A DNA stretch of 64,000 bases from Berghia stephanieae (lineage: Eukaryota > Mollusca > Gastropoda > Nudibranchia > Aeolidiidae). The notes below the pieces were generated by a model. It was not told the DNA's origin and did no database searches. It saw only the letters and a list, made by a program, of their open reading frames with translations. The stretch spans positions 14,463,604 to 14,527,603 of the forward strand of contig CM067455.1 of the NCBI GenBank assembly GCA_034508935.3. Direction: 5' to 3'. Shown in pieces: positions 35,350 through 46,255 of this stretch. Each line of letters starts with the position of its first letter. Within the stretch, counting starts at the first letter, position 1. The position numbers and the translations under genes are program-made.

Positions 35350-36056
35350 GTATATCTTTGAACATGTACCTTTGTGTGTGTGTATGTGTGTGTATCTCTC
35401 TGTGTATGTATGTACATGTGTGTGTGTGTGTGAGTGATAGTGGATATATCCAAACACAACTTTGTTGTCAGTCAAGTTTCTGCTGTGACACTGGGATGAG
35501 AGGCGGGTGGAGAAGGTATATCTTTGAGAATGTGCCTTTCTTTTTATATATTTGTATGGTGTTTGTGTTTGTGGGTATCTCTGTGTGTGTATGTTTTGTG
35601 TGTATCTGTGTGTGTGTGTGTGTGTTTGATAGTGGGTACAGCCAAACACAACTTTGTCATCAGTCAAGTTTCTGCTGTTACCCTGGATGAGAGGCGGGTG
35701 GAGAAGGTATATCTTTGAACATGTGCCTTTCTGTGTGTGTATGTGATTATGTATGTGTGTGTGTGTGTTAGTGGATATATCCAAATATAACTTTGTTGTC
35801 AGCCAAGTTTCTGCTGTGACACTGGATGGGAGGCGGGTGGAGAAGGTATATCTTTGAAAATGTGCCTTTCTGTGCGCGTATGTGATTATGTAAGTGTGCA
35901 CATGTGTATGTATATGTGCGTGTGTGTATTTGTGTGTGTGCTTGTGCGTGTGAGTGTGTTTGTGTATGTGTGTGGGTGTATGGATACAACCAAATACAGC
36001 TTAATTGTCAGTCAAGTTTCTGCTGCTAAACAGGATTAGATGCTGGTAGAGAAAGT
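35276..36056 (+). repeat. Tandem copies of exon 14's 3' end and donor, with (GT)n
   Basis: Five units of about 140-210 bp share 'gtcagtcaagtttctgctg', 'gagaggcgggtggagaagg' and 'tatatctttga', followed by GT-rich sequence. The first unit is the real end of exon 14. Three more keep the AAG|GTATAT donor; the fifth is degraded. Pseudo-exon frames are disrupted between units. Confidence 0.9.
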
Positions 36057-36079
36057 AAAAAAAAATATTCAAGTGTGTA

Positions 36080-36330
36080 TATGTATGTATGTGTGTGTGT
36101 GTGTGTGTGTGTGCATGTATGCATATTTATGTATGTATCTATCTATCTATCTATACACATATATATATATATATATATCTCTGTGTGTGTGCTTGTTGAC
36201 CAGATAGTTGTTAGTCCTACCCCCCCCCCCCCCCTCTCTCTCTCTCTCTCTCTACATCTTTCTCTTTCTCTCACTATCACATACTATCTCTCTCTTCCTC
36301 TCACCCCCCCCCCCCCCCCTCTCTCATGTA
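36080..36330. repeat. (GT)n, (TATC)n, (AT)n, (CT)n and two poly-C runs
   Basis: A series of short microsatellites with C runs at 36219 and 36304. Confidence 0.9.
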
Positions 36331-36461
36331 GATAAAGGTGCCACGAGGATGATGTTGATGATGATAATGACAATGACAACAATGATGATGATGATGAAAC
36401 TAATATTGTCGATGATTGCTACGTTGTTAACCTCAAAACTCATTTCTATTTTAACTCTTAG

Positions 36462-36565
36462 GCCAAGACACCGTCACCATCCATCCACTCCCTGGTGTTA
36501 ACACTAGCCATTGTCATCCCAATATTCATCCTACTCCTTTTTTGTCTCATAATGTTTGCTGTTAG
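36462..36565 (+). CDS. RPTP exon 15 (transmembrane helix)
   Basis: Acceptor aactcttag, donor gttag|gtacgt; phase 0 in, phase 2 out. After AKTPSPSIHS come about 24 hydrophobic residues (LVLTLAIVIPIFILLLFCLI, then MFAV) and Arg at the junction. This is the single membrane span; everything downstream is cytoplasmic. Confidence 0.95.
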
Positions 36566-36579
36566 GTACGTAAAACAAA

Positions 36580-37175
36580 ATAACGAGCTTATCTATCCAC
36601 TTAATGTGCTCAAAGCACTTTACAAGGGGTCACAAGTCAACAGCAAGACTTAACATGTAGGACAGGATTCCTAGTTTTTTAATTTTTTTTATTGAGCTTT
36701 ATAGAGCGCAATATCCACTAAATGTGCTCAAAGCGCTTTACAAGGGATCCCTGGTCAACAGCAACATTTAACATTTAGGACGGGACATGACACCTGATAG
36801 GTGATAATACAATTTTCGGACAAAGACAACGCTATTAACGGCCAGGTACTCATTTTACACCTGAGTACAGTGAGAGAAAGTGAGTAAAGAGCCTTTTCCA
36901 AGGACTCAACTGTGCGCCAAGCGCGAGGCTCGAACCCAGGACCTTCCGATCCGAAAGCGAGTGTCATACTGCAAGACCACATTTTTTTTTTTCCGACAGA
37001 GACAACATTGTTAACGGCCAGGTACTCATTTTACACCTGAATACGATGAGAGAATGTGTGAGTAAAGAGTCTTTTCCAAGGACTCAACTATGTACCACTC
37101 AGAGCGGGACTTGAACCCAGGACCTACCGATCCAAAGGAGAGTATCATAATTCGAGATCACATAGCCACACATGT
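36580..37175 (-). mobile_element. tRNA-Pro-like SINE split by a second copy
   Basis: 36580-36674 and 36986-37175 are the tail and head halves of one reversed SINE. 36690-36985 is a nearly complete second copy in the same orientation between them (head words 'ctcgaacccaggaccttccg' and 'gaaagcgagtgtcatact'). This shows at least two rounds of activity. Confidence 0.8.
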
Positions 37176-37295
37176 ATTTACTCCATTGTAATTGAAATTG
37201 CTGTGTTTTTATTATTTATTGTATTTATTTATTTATTTTATGGATGTAAAGTGAATAGAGTCTGTTGAAATGGGTGTAGGGAAACTATGCAAATG

Positions 37296-37323
37296 TTATT
37301 ATTGTTATTATTATTATTATTAA

Positions 37324-37382
<59 letters not shown>

Positions 37383-37390
37383 TATTATTA

Positions 37391-37434
<44 letters not shown>

Positions 37435-37512
37435 TATTATTATTATTGGTATTATTATTATTATTAACATTATTATTATTTTTATTATTATTATTATTAT
37501 TAATATTATTAA

Positions 37513-37543
<31 letters not shown>

Positions 37544-37568
37544 GTTGTTTATTATTATTATTACTATT

Positions 37569-37642
<74 letters not shown>
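37296..37642. repeat. (ATT)n microsatellite
   Basis: About 345 bp of (ATT)n with a few interruptions. Confidence 0.97.
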
Positions 37643-37867
37643 CCCTTGAAAATAAACAAACCTGTAAGAAATACATATCCACATTTACATTGTGTGTCAC
37701 TCCACCATTTCAACGTATTCGATGCGCTTCTCAATGATTGATTTCTTTCCCTAGCAGGCCACATTGAAACATTGATGTCCTTATCATAGTGTACAAGCAT
37801 GGAAAGCTCAATGGTCATGTTCTTTAAAAACAAAATTAATGAATAAATGAAACTTATAGAAGAAAAT

Positions 37868-37940
37868 GCCATTGTCCATTTCACACTATAGAAACCGGGA
37901 TAAACTCCGACACCTTGTGCCTAATGGCTCTTAAGGACTT
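37868..37940 (-). mobile_element. tRNA-Val-like SINE fragment
   Basis: 'tttcacactatagaaaccgg' and 'taatggctcttaagg' are reversed words from the end of the family. Confidence 0.45.
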
Positions 37941-38137
37941 TAAAAAAATTATTCACAGTACAGCAAAATGAGAAAATAAGATCAGCTGAAAGCAATGACT
38001 GAACTAATGTCTTCTGTGTTAGTGAAATGTCTTAGCCACCCAGCCTTCTCATCCCCTTGGTTTGAACACTATTATAGTGACAAAAAATGTAGTTTTATTT
38101 ATTAATAAGTAAGCTTTTATCTTTAATTCCATTTCAG

Positions 38138-38239
38138 GTATTGTGTTAAAAAGTATATGAAGAAGAAGAAAGAAAAAGTCTAGAAATATGAGTTACGACG
38201 AATTTGATGAAGATTTTGCCCTGGATGGTGGAGAGGTTG
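38138..38239 (+). CDS. RPTP exon 16 (juxtamembrane; frame break or short-tail isoform)
   Basis: Acceptor ccatttcag fits the transmembrane exon in phase 2 and gives YCVKKYMKKKKEKV followed by TAG at 38181, a normal basic stop-transfer tail. One base out of frame, the same exon continues MSYDEFDEDFALDGGEV from ATG at 38188 to a gttg|gtacag donor, in the phase needed by exon 17. Either the A run at 38173-38177 is one base too long in this assembly or allele, or the exon ends a receptor with a short tail. An internal start at 38188 or skipping of this exon (36565 to 44148 is in phase) is also possible. Confidence 0.6.
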
Positions 38240-39900
38240 GTACAGTGTTTGTTTATTTGATTATGAAATTTTGAATGGCTGAAGTGAGAAGTGGGCGTGG
38301 CTACTTGTAGGGTCCTCTCTATCGTCTTTTGATGGAGTTTTCAGTCTTTATCTGAGAATGTCATGATTTTGTCCAGGTGTGGAGTCTGTTGTCATGAGAG
38401 AAGGCTCTAAACTGAGAGCATTCAATTTTCTCTCCTGTTCGTGAATAATTAGTGTGTCATAGAAGCAATACTTTTCTGTAATTTACTCACAACAAACACA
38501 TGAAACATACCAGCGAACAAAAGTATGTGTAACCTGAAACGTTTATATTAATATTCAAACATTTATTTAGTGAGAACTGATCATCTAAAGGTGTTCTTAA
38601 CACAATAACAAAGAAACTGTGTTGTTTCACTTTGTTGGTAGGAAATCAAGGAATTTAAATCCCGAGATGTAACATTTGTGTTCGATTCATGTACAGTTTG
38701 GCAACTAAAACGAATGAGTTGCACTCACTTTGCTATGATAAAACAAGAGACCGACTGAGAGGAAAGGTCAAATAGAGGGCAAGACGGACTGGAGAGGAAA
38801 TTGATTACACTCAGTTTACAGCCTAAGTCGAGGAAGTTTGTGCTGTTTTGTTTTTTCTTTTTGTGAATCATCCCACAAAACTTGGAGTGAGATAATAATA
38901 ATAATAATAATAGTAATCCAGTCGACTCTTCTTAATCACACACCCTCAGGAGTTTGAGCTTGGGACTGTTATGCTCAAGAATTTAGACTCATTAGAAGTG
39001 TTTTTTCTTGTTTGTTTCTTTTTATGTTATTTTATTATTTATTCTTTTTATGGTTTGGTTTTGGGGGCTTTTATTTTGTTTGATTTTTTAAATTTCATTT
39101 CTTATTTATATTTCATCGACAACAAAATGTGACACTATTGTTTTGTAAGAATAGTAATCATGAAGCCTTGATGGTAGGAAAGCCCTGTCTTGTCTGCATT
39201 GTAAAGGTCATTAGTCTCACTGATTTGCTGGCAGAAGAGACATCAGCATAGTGTTTTTCTTCATTTTCTTTTTAAAACACAACATTCTGTCGACCTTTCC
39301 ATCTCGAGAGCCAGCTTTCTCATGGGGAGAAAGGCGTGCCTTGAGTTGGTGCCAGTTCAGTTGCCTTTTGAGTTATCAATGTGGACTGGGACCAGAAAGA
39401 TCAATCAAAAGATAGGACGCGATTCCTCACTGTAATCCTTTATAATTCTTTATAATTGTTCACGGCCCAGTAGAGAAAAACAATGCACGGGTAGAAATTT
39501 GCAATTTAGTGGTCAGACAATGTTAACAAACATGGCATTGGGTGGACTGCGATAACGGTTCACGCCTTATGATGCAGACAGCGAGTGCTGAGTCAATTAG
39601 CCTGTCATGTCAGGTAATCCTTTGATGTCAGTTAACAAGCATTGCGCGTCGGACCTTGCCTGGGACAGAGGAATAGTGGAATTGCGTTAATGGGAAAGCT
39701 TATTTTATGTGTGATATGATTTTAACGTGTGGAAATGGTTCAATAAGAAATGCATTTTCATTACCTTTTTTTGTTGTTGTAATTTAAAGATATTTGTCTC
39801 CAAACAAGATGGAATTAAGGTGTAGCAATTAAGCAGAGCGATTATATTCAGTTCTTCTGGAATGTGTAGCGAATAGGCGGAGTGTGAAATTAACCAATGG
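38240..39900. other. Intron sequence, nothing recognised
   Basis: About 1.6 kb that is unusually free of repeats apart from a short (AAT)n at 38893. No exon pair was found. Possible conserved regulatory intron, but nothing in it proves this. Confidence 0.45.
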
Positions 39901-39920
39901 TCAATTAAGCAGAGTGAACT

Positions 39921-39921
<1 letters not shown>

Positions 39922-39956
<35 letters not shown>

Positions 39957-40395
39957 GTGATAACAACAACAGATAATATGGAAACGCTCTTTACCAGTGA
40001 CTCAGACCACTTCACTTCGTACACGTAAAAATCCTTGATACAGGTAATAAGATAAGATTAGAGATGGTGGTGAAGGATGCACTAGTACTGCCATCACATA
40101 TCTTGAGCTTTTAGACAAATTGGGAGCAGGCACTGGTGCCAGATAAAAATCTGGAAAGGGGTGAATGACACAGTCGTGGGCTGAGCAGAAAGAAGAATGC
40201 AAGAACACCACAACTATGCTGATAACCTGGTAACATTTGCGGCTGTTAGCCATCAAATGGTGGACTCCCTAAACACGCTGTAAGCCATCAAATGGTGGAC
40301 TCCCTAAACACAGCCTAAATTACATACCCACACATACCCCTACACAGCCTAAGTCACAGAACCACGAAAAAATAATTCAACATGTTGGCTGATCC
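39922..40395. other. Short (AAT)n, then unrecognised intron
   Basis: A 30-bp (AAT)n, then a stretch with a 26-bp direct repeat 'gccatcaaatggtggactcc' at 40249 and 40286. Nothing else. Confidence 0.5.
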
Positions 40396-40398
40396 TCC

Positions 40399-40598
40399 TT
40401 TATAGACAGTATGCGCTTGGCTAAGAAGCTCATAACATTGCCATCCAGAAATATAACGGACCAACACACAAAACTGTGTGTAAACATGAACGTTTATAGT
40501 CAGGTTAATACGGTTTTATGAGAATTACTCATAAACGCGGATGGCAAAAAAAAACAATAACAAAGACCTGAGTGACGTCAACTTTGAACTATCTATAG
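40399..40598 (-). mobile_element. MITE family 5, copy 1
   Basis: Ends 'tatagacagt' and 'actatctatag' are inverted repeats. The interior includes 'gccatccagaaatataacgg' and 'taaacgcggatggc'. It matches the copy at 50471 in opposite orientation. A 20-bp G run follows directly. Confidence 0.75.
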
Positions 40599-40854
40599 GG
40601 GGGGGGGGGGGGGGGGGGGTTCTACATTACGATGAAGAAGGAGAGGATACTTATCATATTCTTGTTTCAAAATATAAATAGATACTAGGACGATGCAAGA
40701 CTTTAAAATGTATGGATCAAATGTGGATATAACAGCTTTGAAAAAGGACAAGATATGTAACAATGAGCGATCTGGGCTCAAAACCTTTCTTTTACCGTTA
40801 TTATTGTTTTTGTTGATTCATGAAAAAGGATTTTTTTTCAAAATGTTTCTTTTT

Positions 40855-41508
40855 CTCCTCTTCCCCCTCCTCCTCCTCATTCTCCTTCTTCTTCTTGTTC
40901 TTCTTCTTCTTCTTCTTCTTCTTCTTCTTCTTCTTCTTCTCTTCTCTTCTTCTTCTTCTTCTTCTTCTTCTTCTCTTCTTCTTCTTCTTCTCCTTCTCCT
41001 TCTCCTTCTCCTTCTCCTTCTCTCTTCTTCTTCTTCTTCTTCTTCTTCTTCTTCTTCTTCTCTTCTCCCTTCTTCTTCTTCTCCTCTCTTCTCCTTCTCC
41101 TTCTCTTCTTCTTCTTCTTCTTCTTCTTCTTCTTCTTCTTCTCTTCTCTTCTTCTTCTTCTTCTTCTTCTTCTTCTTCTTCTTCTTCTTCTTCTTCTTCT
41201 TCTTCTTCTTCTTTTCTTCTCTTCTCTTCTCTTCTTCTTCTTCTTCTTTCTTCTTCTTCTTCTTCTCTTCTTCTTCTTCTTCTCTTCTCTCTTCTTCTTC
41301 TTCTTCTTCTTCTTCTTCTTCTTCTTCTTCTTCTTCTTCTTCTTCTTTCTTTCTTCTTCTTCTTCTTCTTCTTCTTCTTCTTCTTCTTCTTCTTCTTCTT
41401 CTTCTTCCTTCTTCTCTTCTTCTTCTTCTTCTTCTTCTTCTTCTTCTTCTTCTTCTTCTTCTTCTTTCTTCTTCTTCTTCTTCTTCTTCTTCTTCTTCTC
41501 CTTCTACT
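40855..41508. repeat. 650-bp (CTT)n polypyrimidine tract
   Basis: Nearly pure pyrimidine on the plus strand, mainly (CTT)n with CTCTT and CCTT variants. It is the longest such tract in the window. Frames of 230-290 codons across it on both strands are artefacts. Confidence 0.97.
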
Positions 41509-41669
41509 TTCAACGTATCTTATATTTCATCTGTAGTATGCATGCATCCTTTTTTTCATATCTAACAATCTGACATATTACATTCTCAGCGGAGAACAAA
41601 CACATTCAACTTTATAAACACATTTTCTTTTCTTTTTGGTATCATTCCACAAATTCTCAGACAACTAAG

Positions 41670-41739
41670 AGAAGAAGTTCAATGAGGAAAGGTCTGTAGA
41701 AGACTATTTTACCCCTATAATGTCATTGGACCAATCAAG
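41670..41739 (+). CDS. RPTP exon 17 (juxtamembrane)
   Basis: Acceptor acaactaag, donor tcaag|gtaaaa; phase 1 in, phase 2 out. KKFNEERSVEDYFTPIMSLD is open, acidic and protein-like, and its phases link exon 16 (open frame) to exon 18. A competing AG nine bases upstream would put a stop in frame. It is inferred from phase and composition. Confidence 0.55.
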
Positions 41740-41817
41740 GTAAAATGTCCCGTATATTAACCCTGATTGTCTCAAGCAGCCCTTAAAAATTATGATTTTT
41801 ATTATGGTGATTTTGAC

Positions 41818-42532
<715 letters not shown>

Positions 42533-42711
42533 TGGGAGTCAATGATTCCTTGTATTTGGATGATGGAATGTTGATAACATTGTTATAAAGATGGGATTTT
42601 TTGTGTGTTCTATCCCCTCCCAACATTCACAGCCAATATCAAGTACACAACTCGTCGTTGGTGCTTCCCTTTTCTCATAAACTTTATTCTTTACTTTCAC
42701 TTTTCCTACCC

Positions 42712-42730
42712 TCCCCCCCCCCCCCCCCCA
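42712..42730. repeat. Poly-C run
   Basis: About 18 cytosines followed by an A/T run. Confidence 0.95.
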
Positions 42731-42857
42731 AAAAAATTTTTTTTAAAAATGAAACTAGTGTTTTAAGATATAGCTACGGGGCGATGGCAAAATAAAGTTG
42801 TCCTTCAGCTAGGATGGTTGTCTATCAAATATTTCCACCAGTTTTGACATATCTAGG

Positions 42858-43089
42858 TAATAAATAACAATGTGAAATTGATTGTAAGCTTCAATTTGAT
42901 ATACGAAAACAGATAAAAGAGATGAATAAGATGAATCATAACAATGCCACTACCACAATATCTCATTCGTCTGTAGTGTTTCATTCATCCTGTTTTGTTG
43001 ATAAAGGGGACACCCAAAAACGTCCATTTTATCTGTTTTCGTAGATTAAATTGAAGCCTACATTCAATTTTCACATTGTTATTTATTTC
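42858..43089. mobile_element. MITE family 4, copy 2
   Basis: The left 'aataaataacaatgtgaaat' with 'aagcttcaattt' is answered by 'aaattgaagcctacattcaa' with 'cacattgttatttatt': about 40-bp inverted ends with few mismatches. The interior is 'gttttgttgataaaggggac'. Confidence 0.85.
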
Positions 43090-43284
43090 CTCAAAAGCTT
43101 CGAGAATCAACATTTACACAGATCTAGGTATTTCTGCTGGATAGACATGGAAACAACAATGTCGCTTTCTCTTTTTACACATACCATGCCTCTTTGCTTG
43201 ATGGTTTTTACTCTATCAACACGGACATGGGGATCCCCACGACACTCATTATTTTGATTTTTGTTTTTGTTGTCAACTTCCTTT

Positions 43285-43510
43285 AGTCATTTAGAGGTGC
43301 AAGGTTAAGGAGCCAGAGTTTATCCCTTTTTCTACAGCGTGAAGCGGGCAATAGCAATTACTTGCTACCATTTGGATAGGAGGCTAGTCTACCACAAGGT
43401 ACTTTCCATCAGATCTAACAGTCAGAAAAAAAATTTGACTGCTCCCTTGATTGATCTTGGTCCCATTGCGTGTGAAGCGAGTGCTCTACCAACTGAGCTA
43501 TTCTGAACCC
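43285..43510 (-). mobile_element. tRNA-Val-like SINE, nearly complete
   Basis: On the minus strand, AGCTCAGTTGGTAGAGCACT and CGCTTCACACGCAATGGGA form a clear tRNA-Val(CAC)-like head. The body words are reversed on the plus strand ('acttgctaccatttggatag', 'actttccatcagatctaaca'). Confidence 0.8.
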
Positions 43511-43611
43511 CCTGTTGTCAACTGAGTATGGATTCAGTTATAATGGGTATATGTGACTCTCCATCTCAAAATAAAAATATCCAGATGATCTAGGTGTTGG
43601 AAATTGGATTC

Positions 43612-43946
43612 AGCGGGTGGTTGGACGGGAGCATCACCCTTGAATCATATACCTATGATGTTCGCATGGGTGTACGATCCGATAGTGATGTCGTTTCTTC
43701 TTCTCTTTACTAGCCTATCCTGCTTCTTTGGTTTGTGATTGTATTTTTGACAGGGGATATTATTTTTTCTGTAAATCTTCTGCCTGTTTGTTCTTGGTTA
43801 TTTATAATTTAGCTTATGATATCTTTAGGTTATGATTTTGATTTACATTTGTACTATTTTTGTTAGATTGCTTGTTTTTTTGTTTCAGCGGTCTCTCATA
43901 TAACCTCAATTGTGTTGGAAGAGACCTAAAGCAACAAACAAAAAAA
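43612..43946 (+). mobile_element. Family-E repeat, copy 1
   Basis: It is nearly identical over about 335 bp to 57117-57452 ('gcgggtggttgga', 'catcacccttgaatc', 'gtgtacgatccgatagtgat'), ending 'gagacctaaagcaacaaac' with an A-rich tail. Few differences suggest recent spread. Confidence 0.8.
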
Positions 43947-43959
43947 AAACAAAAAATTG

Positions 43960-44121
43960 GATTCATTGCCTCAAATATGAATCTCGGGGTTAATTTCTCT
44001 TCCTTTATTTCTTACATTGCAAAAACATTCTTAATTCCTATTTCTCATCATTTTATCACTAAATTCAATTTTCGGGCTCTGATTCATCCCGACATAATAC
44101 CGTTTTGAGATGATTGGTCAC
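43960..44121. mobile_element. MITE family 2, copy 2
   Basis: The right end 'cataataccgttttgagatg' matches copies 1 and 3; the left end is degraded ('ttgcctcaaatatgaatctc'). It ends 26 bases before exon 18 and explains a spurious upstream ATG at 44110. Confidence 0.65.
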
Positions 44122-44147
44122 ATGTTCAAATATATGTTTGATTTCAG

Positions 44148-46224
44148 GCATATTCCTACCTCGAAAGACAAGACTCATAACAACAATACGAGCAGTGATA
44201 AAGATAATGCCGAGGACGGATATAGGTCTAATAATGACATCACGTTTGCCTCTGCTTTGACATCGACTCCGAATGGAAATTATAACAACTGTTATTATCT
44301 CGGTGCTGTTAGTAGCGAGGCAGCATTTGTAGCTTTACCCCTCAAAGGCAATGATCTCAGCACTATTACTGAGGCCTCTGTTCCTGCTTTCACTACCTCG
44401 TCCAACATTATCAACTGTAGCAACTTCAACTGGTTTGATATTACAACCACTCATGCCCCTGTCTACAACAATTGTTCTACCACTGTTACCTTTCCCGGTG
44501 TCAAGGTTAATGATGACTTCGACAATGTTTTGGGCATGGTGGACAAAACCGGGAATTGTTCTTCAAGACTGCTGTCATTGCTATCTTCAAAGCAGTTGGT
44601 GCACTTGGATGTGGGCAATGTTAAGAATAGAATTGGCCGTGGTAGTAATGACGATGATGATGATGATATTAAAGATGGTCGAGGTGGTTGTGTTGGTGGT
44701 GATGGTGGTTTTAGTGGTAGTGATCATGAGGATGATGATGATAATAATATATCTGTTGTTGATGATAATAATTTACCTTTTGCTTCTGCTGATGATGATG
44801 ATGATAATGATGTTAAAGTAAATGTTGATTATTTGGATGAAAATCTTGGCACAAGTTTTGAGTGTAACAGTAGTATTTTCAGTTTTGGAAGCGTTATTTT
44901 CCATGACAGTAGTAGCAATAGTAACAACAACAACAACAACACCATCAAGTACGACGACGATGACAACAACAACAATGATATCAAGAGTAATAATAATAAT
45001 AATAACAACAGTAGCAGAGTTGTGGAGGATGTATGCAGAGGAAATGGCATGATTGCAATTCATCAGTGCCTTAAAAGCCAGCATCTCTCGGAAATAGAAT
45101 TGTCATATGGAATCATCTCATATCCATTATATGCTGATAAGGATGATGCTCACCATGATGAAGATGATGATGATGATGATTTTGTTTATGGTGATGGGGA
45201 TGGTAGTTATTTAATTATAAACAACAACAATAATAACAATAACAATAATAATGGAAGTGGAAATGATAAGAGTTATGTCAGAGAAGGAAATGATTGGATA
45301 TTAGAGGATTTTGATGATGATGGTGGTGGTAGTTGTAATGGTGATAGTGATGATGATGATGATGACAGTGATGATGATGATGATAACGACAATGATGATT
45401 ATGATGATGACGGTGATGATCATGATGGAAATGATGTTTGTGATTATGGTGATGATGATGATGACAGCGATGATAATTGTAGTGATAATGATGATGATAA
45501 TAATTATACTGATGATACTGCTGAAGATGATAATGATAATGTTGAAGATGACGATGATGATGATAGCAGCTACGATAAAGACAAGGATGTTAGTGATGGC
45601 AATCTTGTTGATGGTGATAGAAACGATGAAGAGGATAACAATGTTTATAATAGGGATTGTAATGATGAATTCTATAAAAACAACTCCAAAATTAATCTAC
45701 ACAATCTTAAAACGAGTTTTAATCCTCGTCAATCAAAGAAACAAAACAGTTATCAACACGTTATTTCAACCGAAAGGATTATCTTTGACGGTTGGCTGAA
45801 CCCTGTCCAAATGTTGACTCCAAAAAAGATGGGTCATTGCAGTGAACTAGGGAAGAGTATTCAAGATATAAAGAAGATAAAACAGAAGAGTAATCCTGAT
45901 AATATTAGCCTAAATTGCAATCAGCCACTGAAAGGTAATAAATGCGGAAGCTATAGAAATATCTCAAAGTTTGTGCCGAAAAGTACCAATTTGAACTTTA
46001 TCACAGAAGGAATGAGAAGTTGTCGAGATATTAAAAAAGTGAAGAAGATTTCTGTTGGGAATATCAACTCGAGTAAGCATCTGTTACCAACAGCAAATGC
46101 TAATAATAATAGTAATGGCAATTCCTTAGAGTTGGATTACATGGAAAATGGAGACCATGCAAATACAGTGAAAAAAATTAATTACTATTCAGAAAGTTTT
46201 AAGAAGAAGAATGATGATGATGGT

Positions 46225-46255
<31 letters not shown>

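Noticed and set aside
40693-41565. Frames of 230-290 codons on both strands
   Set aside because: Pure (CTT)n repeat; no coding evidence.
43440-43510. tRNA-Val gene
   Set aside because: Only the 5' half resembles a tRNA and it continues into a dispersed SINE body.
44110-44147. ATG at 44110 as the start of a separate 1,499-residue gene
   Set aside because: Bases 43960-44121 belong to a MITE also present at 29176 and 54063. A good acceptor at 44147 fits the receptor's phase, and the 3' end is plainly RPTP sequence.
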